Origin: a virus
Reading direction: 5' to 3' (one strand)
Virus record (IMG/VR): IMGVR_UViG_3300003323_001276
Coordinates: 1-58,026 of that record
DNA length: 58,026 bases
Shown: in pieces, positions 31,006 to 39,764 of the stretch
Numbering within the stretch: position 1 is the first letter of the stretch
Layout of the letters: the number at the start of each line of letters is the position of its first letter
Translations under genes and position numbers: made by a program
The notes under the pieces: generated by a model
Told to the model about the DNA's origin: nothing
Database searches by the model: none
What the model saw: only the letters and a program-made list of their open reading frames with translations

Positions 31006-32712
31006 ATGTTGGTTAAAAGCCAAACCGAAAAGGTAATCGACGCTAGTTATGAAAAAGTTCAGCACTTGGTCGATTTTTACAAAAACGACTCCAAAAAGAA
31101 GACTTTAAAGCGAAAATTATTACTTAATTTCAAAGAGTTTGCTAAATATTTTTGGGATGAGGCTGGTACCTCAAACCCATTTAGCGAATCAGTATCTGTG
31201 GATGCAATTTGTGCATGTGTAGACGCCATAATGAGGGGGGAATTGAGAGATACCCTAATACATACCCCTATGCGAGAAGGAAAATCAACCCTTGTAAGCA
31301 TCCTTTTGCCTGTTTTCTTAATGCTCCATAAACCAAGGCTATCTTTTCTAACCGCGAGCTATTCCACGTTCCACGCCCGTCTTTTTAACACCGCTATGCA
31401 AGACTTAATTAATTCTAAAAAGTTTAAAAACTTATTTGGCGCAGAGCTTTCTATCGTCAAACAAAACAAAGAGTACACCAAAACAAAACAGGGTGGAACT
31501 CGAAGAGCGGTTGGATTTGATGGTTCATCCACAGGTTCTGGAGGTACTGTTCTTATACTTGATGACCCGAATGACCTTACAAAAATTCGTTACAGATCTC
31601 ATCGTGAAAAAATTTGGAATACCTATACCCGCGTGTTTTATGGACGCAGAGATAACTTCAAAGAGTCCGTTTTAATCGGTGTGATGCATCGTAGCCATGA
31701 TGAAGATTTATTTGGTCGAATCTTGGCTCAAAAGAACCCATATTTGACTTATGTGGTAATCCCTTTCCTTTATAAGCCCGAACGGCATACGCGAATAGTA
31801 AGCCCCTTTACGGGGAGGGTAATTTGGGAAGATTACCGTAAAAATGAAGATGACGTAACAAGCCCCGCAAGATATACAAAAGAGAGCGTTAAAGCATTAA
31901 AATCAAGCATCACCGTTTCCGACTTCAACTCCCTCTATCAAGGTGACCCCACGCCAAAAGAAGGAAACATCATCAAGCTTGAATGGTTTCAGAAATTCAA
32001 TTTAAGGCAATACAACAACATTGAAATGGTCGTTATGTCGATTGACACCGCCTTAAGCTCGAGCATGGACGCTGATTATTCGGCAATTACAACATGGGGA
32101 ATTTTTAAAATTGACGATTTTAACAAGGGGGCAGTCCTGATGAACGTTTGGTACGATCGGCTAGACTTTCCTGAATTGTTGAAAATGCTACATAAACAGA
32201 TGAACAATATCTACGATGATTCATTTGTTCGCCCCCCATCTTCGCCCAATAAAGTAAAGCCTGATATAGTAATAATAGAAGATAAGGCGAATGGTAAAAA
32301 CCTTATTCAGTGCCTTAATCGCATGGGGTTTAACAATATTATCAAATACCTTCCAGTATCATTGTCAGAAAGAGGGTTTGCTCAATTTGATGATGCAAAA
32401 GTGAATCGAGTCATCAAAATTACCCCTATTATTGAATCAGGAAAGATATATCTTCCTGTTGACCTGAATGGGGAATTCACCTCCTTTAGCCAAAAATTCA
32501 TTAATGCCTGTACTTCATTTCCAAATTCAGGAAAAGCTGCACGTGATATTATTGATACGTTTTCGCAAGCCCTTGATTGTATGGAACAGCGAAGGATCTT
32601 GGTTAATAACTTCGAAGCCTCAAACATGAAGAAAATGATGATAGACTTACTCACCAACGTTCCAATAGTTGATGAGACAATGCCTTATAAAGACAAACCC
32701 TTCTGGTCGTAA
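31006..32712 (+). CDS. terL: Terminase large subunit
   Basis: 568 aa. ATPase: Walker A-like TPMREGKST (residue about 88), FLTASYS motif, Walker B LILDDPND, coupling motif VLIGVMHRSHDEDLFGRIL. Nuclease: MSIDTALSSSMDADYSAI, IIEDKANG, and a late Asp motif ARDIIDTFSQALD. This is the motor that packages DNA into the prohead. Length and motifs are typical. It is encoded away from the portal, which is on the other strand. An ACCAACG copy lies near its end, and 10-bp repeats follow its stop. Confidence 0.95.
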   Translation: MLVKSQTEKVIDASYEKVQHLVDFYKNDSKKKTLKRKLLLNFKEFAKYFWDEAGTSNPFSESVSVDAICACVDAIMRGELRDTLIHTPMREGKSTLVSILLPVFLMLHKPRLSFLTASYSTFHARLFNTAMQDLINSKKFKNLFGAELSIVKQNKEYTKTKQGGTRRAVGFDGSSTGSGGTVLILDDPNDLTKIRYRSHREKIWNTYTRVFYGRRDNFKESVLIGVMHRSHDEDLFGRILAQKNPYLTYVVIPFLYKPERHTRIVSPFTGRVIWEDYRKNEDDVTSPARYTKESVKALKSSITVSDFNSLYQGDPTPKEGNIIKLEWFQKFNLRQYNNIEMVVMSIDTALSSSMDADYSAITTWGIFKIDDFNKGAVLMNVWYDRLDFPELLKMLHKQMNNIYDDSFVRPPSSPNKVKPDIVIIEDKANGKNLIQCLNRMGFNNIIKYLPVSLSERGFAQFDDAKVNRVIKITPIIESGKIYLPVDLNGEFTSFSQKFINACTSFPNSGKAARDIIDTFSQALDCMEQRRILVNNFEASNMKKMMIDLLTNVPIVDETMPYKDKPFWS

Positions 32713-32740
32713 TGTGAGATTATGTGAGGTAATGTGAGAA
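32711..32740. repeat. Three tandem 10-bp repeats after terL
   Basis: AATGTGAGAT, TATGTGAGGT, AATGTGAGAA in direct succession, immediately after the terL stop. The 10-bp period places each copy on the same face of the helix, as in protein-binding iterons. Candidate packaging or origin site. Confidence 0.7.
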
Positions 32741-32782
32741 TGCTGATAATGAGCCGATAAATCAGCCTATTTGGCTCAGAAT

Positions 32783-32853
32783 AAAAAAACCACCCTATGC
32801 GGAAGGGTGGCTTGCGTAACTTATCCAAAAAATTACTTGAAAATCAAATAGGC
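32783..32853 (-). ncRNA. Candidate small RNA between terL and the winged-helix gene
   Basis: Minus strand: TTGATT near 32875, 18-nt spacer, TATTTG near 32851, then a short RNA with weak hairpin GTAA/TTAC and terminator CCACCC/GGGTGG (32810-32805/32795-32790) followed by seven T (32789-32783). Weaker case than the others. Confidence 0.4.
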
Positions 32854-32892
32854 TTTCAGGTAAGTTATAATCAATTGTTTAAGATAAACCGC

Positions 32893-34152
32893 ATGAATAA
32901 TCAACTAGATAGTACAAAAAAAAGTTTCCAAAGTAAAGCCAAAAACTATATCATCACCCCAACACAGCTTCTTTGTGATAAAAATACCACATATCGGGAA
33001 AAAACTTTACTGCTGGCACATTACTTGCACAACATAAACGATTCAAATGGGGTCTGTAGTAGGATTTCTTCCTTAGCTTTGCGCTCTTCAAACTTTAAAA
33101 CTAATAAACCAAGCCGCAGATTTATTGATTCTTTGAAACGTCTCCAGGCTAAAGGATACCTAACACTCATTGATGGCAAATATTCCTGCATCAACCCAAG
33201 TAAGTTTAGATATTCTGCCAAAGTAGCCTTGGATTCGATCGTATTTCACAGTAAAGAGCTTAACTTTAATTCACTTTTGGCTGTTTTTTGGCTCTCACTT
33301 CGAAAAGAATCAAACTACAATTGCACTAATTACATGGCAAAATGTTTGAAAATTGATCGAAACACCCTAGCTAAGTACTTACGCGAATTAGAAGCTAAAA
33401 AGATAGTGTTTGCAAACAATACTGAAGTTAATGGTAAAAGCACCAAAAATTTTCATATCCACGAAGAGTTTAAGCCTGTTTTTTATACGAGAAGCAGGGG
33501 TGTGGATAAAAGTGTTTGCAACTCTGTTGAAACTAATGTACACAATTCAGCACAGTTAGATTATTATTATTTTAAAATAATAATAAACAGAATTGTCTCA
33601 TCGTCAAACCTTAAAAACATAGCAAGAAGAATGTTCACCCTTACCGATATCATCGATTCAAAATCATTCGAAGTAAAACGACTCATTAATGCAGTTAAAA
33701 CCAACCTATACTTTAAAAACAAGTTGGTCACATGTGATCAAATCAATGAAAAACTAAGAGATATAGGTGTTGATTTAGATGAACGAGGGGTAATCAAAGT
33801 CTTTAAGAACTCGCATCAATTCATTAATTTTGCCTCAGGTCTCTTTAATACGACCTCTTATCCGCTTGATGCAGCCTTAAGGAATGAGCTGCTTTTAAGG
33901 GATATACAAAAAACAGTCTTCGAAAAGAAAGGGGAGGAATACGGTATTGATTTCATCAAGTGGCTCGCCACAAAGATTTTCCCGAAAGATTTTATAATCT
34001 ATCACGTGAATATTTTCAAAAACCGTATGATAGATGCCCTTATGAATGAAAAACGTCTTGGCGAAGATACTCTTAAGTGGTCGGAGGAAAGCTATATTGA
34101 CTGGGAGGCGGAACATAGGGCTGAAAAGAAACGAAACAACGCATTTTGGTAG
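32893..34152 (+). CDS. Winged-helix DNA-binding protein, possible replication initiator
   Basis: 419 aa from the ATG at 32893; a longer frame from 32797 would begin inside a terminator hairpin. The N-terminal part (ITPTQLLCDK...SRRFIDSLKRLQAKGYLTLI) and the next (NYMAKCLKIDRNTLAKYLRELEAKKIVF) look like two winged-helix units, an arrangement seen in phage and plasmid replication initiators. No polymerase or helicase is encoded, so a protein that recruits host replication would be expected. It could also be a transcription regulator. The C-terminus is charged. Confidence 0.55.
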   Translation: MNNQLDSTKKSFQSKAKNYIITPTQLLCDKNTTYREKTLLLAHYLHNINDSNGVCSRISSLALRSSNFKTNKPSRRFIDSLKRLQAKGYLTLIDGKYSCINPSKFRYSAKVALDSIVFHSKELNFNSLLAVFWLSLRKESNYNCTNYMAKCLKIDRNTLAKYLRELEAKKIVFANNTEVNGKSTKNFHIHEEFKPVFYTRSRGVDKSVCNSVETNVHNSAQLDYYYFKIIINRIVSSSNLKNIARRMFTLTDIIDSKSFEVKRLINAVKTNLYFKNKLVTCDQINEKLRDIGVDLDERGVIKVFKNSHQFINFASGLFNTTSYPLDAALRNELLLRDIQKTVFEKKGEEYGIDFIKWLATKIFPKDFIIYHVNIFKNRMIDALMNEKRLGEDTLKWSEESYIDWEAEHRAEKKRNNAFW

Positions 34153-34207
34153 TCTTGGACACAGGATTGGGTTAAAATATCTCTATAATAATAATAAAGG
34201 TAAAAAA

Positions 34208-34537
34208 ATGGACGAATATTCAAAAAATGACTGGAATACCACAGGTGGTACACGGTTAGGTCACTCTCTTGAAAACCTTCTAAAGACACGCAAGATGGAC
34301 TTAGAAAAAGAAATGGATAAAGGCTACAAAGAAATGGAGTTTTTGCCATCAGGTGGTGAAAACTTTGAAAAAGCTGGAAACCAAATCTATAACTGGTCTG
34401 GGCAACGCGATCCCTTGATGCGAGCGCATCCAGGGGGTTATTTTAATGATACTGAAGACTCTTCTTTCAAAAAACTTACCTATGGTGACAATAAGGTTGA
34501 AATGAAGCGTACAGTTACAAAAATTTTTAATTATTAA
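34208..34537 (+). CDS. Hypothetical late protein with (AAU)n leader
   Basis: 109 aa, hydrophilic, unrecognised. The leader is striking: TATAATAATAATAAAGG just before the ATG, the same AAU-run/AAAGG arrangement seen before 42207. It may be a minor virion protein or scaffold component. It is followed by convergent small-RNA units. Confidence 0.65.
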   Translation: MDEYSKNDWNTTGGTRLGHSLENLLKTRKMDLEKEMDKGYKEMEFLPSGGENFEKAGNQIYNWSGQRDPLMRAHPGGYFNDTEDSSFKKLTYGDNKVEMKRTVTKIFNY

Positions 34538-34539
34538 AC

Positions 34540-34616
34540 AAAAAACCCCGCCTAATAACTTTAAGAAAGGGGCGGGGTGCGATTACATATGATAATAAAA
34601 ACGCTTGTTTAAGCTT
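34540..34616 (-). ncRNA. Candidate small RNA, minus strand, unit 2 of a pair
   Basis: -10 TATTAT (34626-34621) with TTGATT about 19 nt upstream. 5' hairpin GCTT-AAAC-AAGC (34614-34603), U-rich linker with TTTTTATTATC, terminator CCCCGCC/GGCGGGG (34577-34546) and six T. About 77 nt. The terminator is almost identical to those at 34654 and 49020. Confidence 0.6.
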
Positions 34617-34653
34617 ATATATAATACACCTTTTTTTTCAGAATTAATCAAAT

Positions 34654-34728
34654 AAAAAACCCCGCCATAAATGCTTATAAAAGAGACGGGGTGAGATATC
34701 TAACAATAATAATCGATCGTAAACAATC
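34654..34728 (-). ncRNA. Candidate small RNA, minus strand, unit 1 of a pair
   Basis: Promoter TTGAAA (34762-34757), 16-nt spacer, TATTAT (34740-34735), overlapping the end of the upstream gene. AU-rich body, then terminator ACCCCG.../...GGCGGGG (34691-34660) and six T (34659-34654). About 75 nt. Confidence 0.6.
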
Positions 34729-34758
34729 AAACCTATAATATCACCTTAGGCTTAAATT

Positions 34759-35103
34759 TCAATCGCTTTCCTCAAAATCATCATCTAAATCAAGGGCTTT
34801 TTCATGCTGAATCTTAGCTATTTCCAGAATCTTATTCGATTGTAATTGATCGGCAGCTTGACAAATTAGCTTGTATTTCTGTTTGGAAACCCTATCTATG
34901 GTCGAAATGGCTAGCTTGTCTAAATAGCCAAGCAGGCTAAGCATTTTCTCAGCCGAACCGACCTTAATTTTACCCTTTCCAAGGTGTTTTAAAATTTTGA
35001 TTCCTAGCTCGGGTATATCATCTAAAGAAACCAATTCATCTAATAAAAGGTAATCTGTCTCTACATATTTAGGTCTACCTCGTGGCTTAGAGTTCTTTAA
35101 CAT
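34759..35103 (-). CDS. Hypothetical small helical protein, possible small terminase
   Basis: 114 aa, helical and charged. A basic N-terminus KPRGRPKYVETDYLLLDEL could bind DNA. Size, helical nature and position near terL would suit a small terminase subunit, but no family was recognised. It overlaps the upstream gene by 17 bases. Confidence 0.5.
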   Translation of the reverse strand: MLKNSKPRGRPKYVETDYLLLDELVSLDDIPELGIKILKHLGKGKIKVGSAEKMLSLLGYLDKLAISTIDRVSKQKYKLICQAADQLQSNKILEIAKIQHEKALDLDDDFEESD

Positions 35104-35749
35104 TTTCTAATGCCATCAAAAGCTTTTGTGGATTGTAATGCATGTGCATTGAAATTCCAAACCTGTCACATAGGGTGCAAAACTCATAATAATTACTTGA
35201 TGTGGGTAGGTTATTGAACCAACGATAATAACACTCTTCTTCAAGATTGAACGCAAAGCTTGAATCAGTTACAGAGGCTTTGTGCGATTTTAAAATATCT
35301 TCGTAAATTGGGGGTTTAATCAATAATGCCAAAAATAATTTATGCACTTTGACAGGCTGGCTAACCATGTTGGGTTTCATATTGTTAGTTTGTAAAAGCT
35401 TCACGCCAAAATATACCTTGTCAACATTATCAAACTTTGGCAACAATCCCTCAGGAATGTTTTTGATAATGTAATAATGAGGCGGAGTGTCGAGTATCAT
35501 AGAAATCTCGTCTTCTCCCTGTGTTGTTGGACTTGATGAGGCATTTGCATTTTCCTCAGGGTTTGCAATATCTAGGGTGTCACCCAAAAGCTCGCCCAAA
35601 GTAAGATCGGCTGGATTTTCTTTAATTTCTGATTCCACAACTTGTTCGTGAACTTTTTTGGAAGCTTTAGTTTTTTTTACATATTCTGCCTCATCCTTTA
35701 GTATGTCTGAAATGAAGCCCTTTGGCATATCTTCTGTACCTTTGTTCAT
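35087..35749 (-). CDS. Hypothetical protein, 220 aa
   Basis: 220 aa from ATG at 35749 behind TTGGAGAAAA; a longer frame to 35926 lacks a ribosome site. The N-terminal third is acidic and low-complexity, the C-terminal part ordered with several Cys and His (YYEFCTLCDRFGISMHMHYNP). Unrecognised. Coupled to the 34759-35103 gene. Confidence 0.65.
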   Translation of the reverse strand: MNKGTEDMPKGFISDILKDEAEYVKKTKASKKVHEQVVESEIKENPADLTLGELLGDTLDIANPEENANASSSPTTQGEDEISMILDTPPHYYIIKNIPEGLLPKFDNVDKVYFGVKLLQTNNMKPNMVSQPVKVHKLFLALLIKPPIYEDILKSHKASVTDSSFAFNLEEECYYRWFNNLPTSSNYYEFCTLCDRFGISMHMHYNPQKLLMALENVKEL

Positions 35750-35872
35750 TATTTTCTCCAAAATGGTTAATATGAAAAAAGTATAGCATTCATGCGGCTT
35801 TTGAAACATTAAAAAAACTTGTAATAAATCTTTATGCATAATATTATACAGATAGTCAAATAAGTTTAACAA

Positions 35873-36241
35873 ATGATAAAAAATAATATAGAAATAAAAG
35901 GTTATATCAATTTTGACCCAATACACTACCTTTGTCGGAACAAAGATGGTAAGGAAAGTCTTTTAGCCTATATTGACCTATTTGTAGATCAAGAAAATGA
36001 AAAGTACATGAATGTTCCTGTATACATAAGAAAGCCTGAAATCATAGAACATATACGTCTAAATGAATGGATTAATGGTCAGCTTGTGACTTTAAAAGGA
36101 CGATTGGAATGTGAGGTCTCAAGCATTAAAAAGTATTTCGGTTTTCAGAGGCAATGTTATGTTGTGGTAGACTTAGATAGCCATTCTATAGAAACCAATG
36201 AGCCAAACTTATTTGAAACAAAACAAAGGAGAATGTCATGA
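35873..36241 (+). CDS. OB-fold/SSB-like protein
   Basis: 122 aa. The pattern IKGYINFDP..., then LAYIDLFVD, NVPVYIRKPEIIEHIRLNEWINGQLVTLKGRLE and YVVVDLDSHSI resembles the OB fold of single-stranded DNA-binding proteins (strand, strand, helix, GD/G-xVxVxGRL strand, final strand). Length is normal for a core SSB without the acidic tail. It would protect single-stranded DNA in replication. Divergent from the 35749 gene; overlaps the next by 4 bases. Confidence 0.5.
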   Translation: MIKNNIEIKGYINFDPIHYLCRNKDGKESLLAYIDLFVDQENEKYMNVPVYIRKPEIIEHIRLNEWINGQLVTLKGRLECEVSSIKKYFGFQRQCYVVVDLDSHSIETNEPNLFETKQRRMS

Positions 36242-36591
36242 AACCTTGGGTAATTAGTTTAATTTTATCTATTGAACCTTCCGAAGGGGCTAATGAACTT
36301 AAGCATACCCCGTCCGAAATTGTGCATACCCTAGGGGTATGCACCCAAGAGGGGTCTTTACACGAGCTTGAAGAAATGTACTACGAATCAATTCCTGTAC
36401 CAACGCCAGAAATGAACGTCATTATGAATGAAAAGAAACTTAGACGATTTATCATTGGACAAGAAAACAAGGAATGGGCTATTTTGCTTCATAAATGGAA
36501 CGAGATCAAAGATAGAGGTAATCCATTTGATAGGAAAGGTAAATACCATGAAAAAACTTTTTTTAACAATCCTTACGCTAAGCACCCTTAA
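36238..36591 (+). CDS. Hypothetical small protein
   Basis: 117 aa, acidic N-terminal half, unrecognised. Its ATG overlaps the previous stop (ATGA). An ACCAACG copy is inside it at 36409. The last 43 bases overlap the next gene, which has its own ribosome site. Unusually, the internal CATACCCC...GGGGTATG palindrome at about 36303-36341 could form a hairpin. Confidence 0.55.
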   Translation: MKPWVISLILSIEPSEGANELKHTPSEIVHTLGVCTQEGSLHELEEMYYESIPVPTPEMNVIMNEKKLRRFIIGQENKEWAILLHKWNEIKDRGNPFDRKGKYHEKTFFNNPYAKHP

Positions 36592-36883
36592 TGCTGCAGA
36601 ACCCGCACCAACGGAATCGGACGATCTGAAATTTGACTATACATTTTATGAATATGATGACTTTGTAAGGTTTAGACATTTTGATCATTTAAAATTTGCT
36701 TTGCATAATGCTAATGGCTTTGAAAAAGTGTTTGCTTTACAGGATTTTGAACGAGCATTAAGGGAATATATAAATAACGAATATGCCTTCTGCCATATTA
36801 ATTATATAAGCCTTAAAGAAACATTGGACGCTAAAATAAGGTTAGAAAAAGCCCGAAAATATTTAGAACTTCAAAGACAGTGA
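36548..36883 (+). CDS. Small secreted protein
   Basis: 111 aa from ATG at 36548 (AGGAAAGG upstream). It has a signal peptide MKKLFLTILTLSTLNA followed by AEPAP. The mature part is acidic and aromatic in the first half and helical in the second. No family recognised. A longer frame starting at 36428 would hide the signal peptide. Located convergent to the portal gene. Confidence 0.7.
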   Translation: MKKLFLTILTLSTLNAAEPAPTESDDLKFDYTFYEYDDFVRFRHFDHLKFALHNANGFEKVFALQDFERALREYINNEYAFCHINYISLKETLDAKIRLEKARKYLELQRQ

Positions 36884-36886
36884 GTC

Positions 36887-38968
36887 TTAAGATTGATTTA
36901 ATCTTTCTAGAGGTACATCAACACTCATGCCGTATTTTAATTCAAGTTCTTTGATTTTGATCATGTAGTTCATAATAGTTTCCTTACGCTTCTCTTCCTC
37001 GATCATTCGCTGTTGTTCAAGCAATGACTCGTCATGTATGCTTTCCTTATCAATCTTTAACGCCTCTAGCTGTTGATTTGTTTCAAGGGTAAGTTGCTTG
37101 ATTTCAGCATCCATCTTATTCTTTTGAGCCGTAACCTCAAGTTCTTTCTCCATGATCTGATTTTGCTTATCAACTTGCTGTTGTTGCATTTGAACTTGTT
37201 GTTGTTGCATTTGCATTTGTTGTTGTTGCGCTTGTTGCATTTGTTGTTGTTGCGCTTGAATTTCCTCAGGTGTAAGAAGTATTTCATCAATATTGTTAAT
37301 TTTAAGAACACTTAAAAACCTTCTATAAAGGGCATCCATTTTAAAAAGTTCTGGATGACCTTGGGCATATTCAAAAATCGTTTGATACAAAATGACTTGC
37401 ATAGCATTGTTGGTGTAATTTGGGTCTGCTGTTGATTTGAAGTCGATAATCTCTTTGAAAATATCTTGGTTTTTAAGCTTAAACTCTCTGCTGATAAAGT
37501 ACCTTTCGCCCATTTCGTTAATCATGAATTGTTTTACGATTTCAAATAGCTCATTTAAGCTTTGAATCATTTGACGCATAACGGATGACATGGACTTCGA
37601 ATCTTCAAGCAACAAAGAAAGCAAAACCGAACCTTTAATATTTGCAGGTAGGTTTTCCATCTTGATTTGAGAAATAGAGCTGATGGTCTTCATTTTGTTT
37701 TCAATATTTGTAAGGTAATCCACAAAAATAGCCGTGGGTTGAGGGAATTCAATTTTGTGGAACATTTCCCCAGGATTTAGTGCGTTAATATTATTAACTA
37801 TTCCAGGGCGAATTAATAACGATGAATTTTCACCAGGAATGGCTGAACCTGAAATTGCGGTTGGCGTGTAAGCCAAACGCATAGCTTTATCGAGGTTTTC
37901 TTGAACGGTATTCGCGTTTTCATGTAGGTTTTCAAGCAATTGAATCAGACCAAGACCCCAAAAATTAAGAGTTTGAACATAGGTAAACTTGACCATGTCT
38001 ATTTTCTTCTTAATCTCCTCAGATTTTGGGTACCAGCAACGCTTGCGCATTAAAGATATGTTAGTATCCATCTGAAAATGTATTTTGTAGGGCATTTTTC
38101 GTCCGCCTGAAATGCGCTCACCATATTCATCGCCCATATCCTTTGGAAATGCCATAAGAATGGTTTCACAAATTCGATATCGCTTTACATAGTCTTCATT
38201 GTTGGTTTTTTTAACATTACTGATATTTTCGCGAGTTTTTTCTACTGAATTAGCTCGGGTAGCTACGTCATCACCATTGGGGGTAAGCATAGCGTCTACA
38301 TATATGCCAACACGCTTAAGTTCTTCAAGCTGATGCTCATCAATTTCAAAAATATGAGAAACCTCTTCGGCAGTTTCAAGTGAAGAAGCATTGGGGCTAA
38401 TGATAAAATTCTCAGGCTCTATTAGCTTTAGCGTAGGACGCCCCAAAACTGGGTCGAAATATACTTTTCCGATGGCGCCCCCAGTTAAAAAACACGATGA
38501 TATGATTTTTTTAAGCTCTGGAACGAATTCAGACCAACGTTTGCACAAATTTAAATTTAATGCTTCCGAGGCGACCTTACCTACGTTTTCTAGCTCGGTT
38601 ATTTTGTCCTTAAGCTCTTCGTTTTGGTTCAAAAACGATAAGTATTTCACCTCATATGTAAGTAAATTCATAGGTTGAAAAATTTCAGAAGAATAGGTGT
38701 CGCAAAGTCTTCTCCAACATTCCAAATAAGTTGTATTTTTAACATTATTTGGGGTTTGGATGCTTTGAGTATATGTATCCGTTAACCCTAACGATTCGAT
38801 AGACTTTCGAATGCGCTGAAACCAAGCCGTGCGATTCTGAAGGTCATTTTCAAGCCGTCTTCCTACATCACTTTCAATATCAAAATTAGACTGGGGTGAC
38901 TTTAAAAGGAGATTTTCAAAAAAATCATCCGCTTCTTCGTCAAGTGAAAACTGAGGATTCTGAAACAT
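36887..38968 (-). CDS. Portal protein
   Basis: 693 aa, close to the 725 residues of the P22 portal. Central motifs FLTGGAIGKVYFDPVLGRPTLKLIEPENFIIS and DYLTNIENKMKTISSISQIKMENLP are typical of podovirus portals. The C-terminal region (residues about 570-650) is Gln-rich and coiled coil, resembling the P22 barrel. Forms the dodecamer through which DNA enters. It is on the minus strand while terL, scaffold and capsid are on the plus strand, an unusual layout. The Gln repeat makes a short tandem repeat in DNA near 37180-37260. Confidence 0.85.
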   Translation of the reverse strand: MFQNPQFSLDEEADDFFENLLLKSPQSNFDIESDVGRRLENDLQNRTAWFQRIRKSIESLGLTDTYTQSIQTPNNVKNTTYLECWRRLCDTYSSEIFQPMNLLTYEVKYLSFLNQNEELKDKITELENVGKVASEALNLNLCKRWSEFVPELKKIISSCFLTGGAIGKVYFDPVLGRPTLKLIEPENFIISPNASSLETAEEVSHIFEIDEHQLEELKRVGIYVDAMLTPNGDDVATRANSVEKTRENISNVKKTNNEDYVKRYRICETILMAFPKDMGDEYGERISGGRKMPYKIHFQMDTNISLMRKRCWYPKSEEIKKKIDMVKFTYVQTLNFWGLGLIQLLENLHENANTVQENLDKAMRLAYTPTAISGSAIPGENSSLLIRPGIVNNINALNPGEMFHKIEFPQPTAIFVDYLTNIENKMKTISSISQIKMENLPANIKGSVLLSLLLEDSKSMSSVMRQMIQSLNELFEIVKQFMINEMGERYFISREFKLKNQDIFKEIIDFKSTADPNYTNNAMQVILYQTIFEYAQGHPELFKMDALYRRFLSVLKINNIDEILLTPEEIQAQQQQMQQAQQQQMQMQQQQVQMQQQQVDKQNQIMEKELEVTAQKNKMDAEIKQLTLETNQQLEALKIDKESIHDESLLEQQRMIEEEKRKETIMNYMIKIKELELKYGMSVDVPLERLNQS

Positions 38969-39055
38969 GTAAAAAACCTTATTCTTATACTTTTTTTATA
39001 AATTATAGCTTAATTATTACAATTTCTTTACATCATACTTGATAAAAAATTTTTT

Positions 39056-39080
39056 TTTGACATATAGTAGTTGAAAGTAA
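39056..39080 (+). promoter_or_regulatory. Possible promoter of the GroES-scaffold unit
   Basis: TTGACA at about 39056-39061 is followed 15-18 bases later by TAATAA/TAAGAA. The -10 is poor. The region 38969-39098 is very AT-rich and also contains TATAAT on the minus strand for the portal gene. Confidence 0.4.
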
Positions 39081-39098
39081 TAAGAAAAAGGATTTGAA

Positions 39099-39755
39099 AT
39101 GCCAAATACCAATGCTGCCGAAGGACTTACAGAACAAGAAAAAGGAGAATCGGTTTTCCCATATCCTATTTATGATCACGGGAATAAAGACTCTGTAATT
39201 TTTGAATGCCTAGATACTATGGCGAAGCGTTACAAGACATATTTTCCCATGTTAATGGGAAAAAATTCACCATTATTCAACAAAGACCCCTTTACCCCTT
39301 CAAATTCTTACAAGCAAAGAAACAGACGTTTTTGGTCTGATGAAGAGATTAAACAACTTTCGTTAGATTCGTTTGGCATGGATTGTTTTGATCCAGAAGG
39401 TATAAGATTGGTAATTTGCCCATACGAGCATAATTTCAGTCTATACAATGCCCATGGAGAGCTAAGAGATGATTACCATATCGGTAAGGTGATCAAAATA
39501 GGTAAACAAGCGTTTTCTACAGAAAAGTTCATTGCAGGCCCCCCCTGTACATTCGGAGATTATGTTCACTTCAAGTCAATGAATGTGCTTACTAGCAGGG
39601 CTATGAATGGGAAAACGATTTGTGTAGCAGAAGACGTAGCGATTTTAGGTATTGTGGACGATCCTGGAGCTTATTATCAGTCAAAAAAATTTGATGATTC
39701 GAGCTTGAAAGAATTTGAGGACGAAATCAAAAACCTAACTTTCGATACACTTTAG
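39099..39755 (+). CDS. GroES/gp31-like co-chaperonin
   Basis: 218 aa. Residues about 100-200 follow the GroES pattern: RLVICPYEHN (GroES RVIVKR), then HIGKVIKIGKQ (GKVLAVGNG), FGDYVHFKSMNV (VGDIVIFNDGYG), and DVAILGIVDDP (DILAIVE). About 100 extra N-terminal residues are of unknown role. T4 gp31 is a precedent for a phage co-chaperonin needed for capsid folding; here the gene sits just before the scaffold. The phage also has its own groEL at 18470. Judged by pattern only. Confidence 0.6.
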   Translation: MPNTNAAEGLTEQEKGESVFPYPIYDHGNKDSVIFECLDTMAKRYKTYFPMLMGKNSPLFNKDPFTPSNSYKQRNRRFWSDEEIKQLSLDSFGMDCFDPEGIRLVICPYEHNFSLYNAHGELRDDYHIGKVIKIGKQAFSTEKFIAGPPCTFGDYVHFKSMNVLTSRAMNGKTICVAEDVAILGIVDDPGAYYQSKKFDDSSLKEFEDEIKNLTFDTL

Positions 39756-39764
39756 GAGTGTTAA

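Noticed and set aside
32797-32892. Upstream extension of the winged-helix protein
   Set aside because: The extended start lies within the CCACCC/GGGTGG terminator stem and has no ribosome site; the ATG at 32893 is preferred.
37180-37260. Repeated GTTGTTGTT-type DNA in the portal gene
   Set aside because: It is the coding sequence of the Gln-rich coiled coil, not an independent repeat element.
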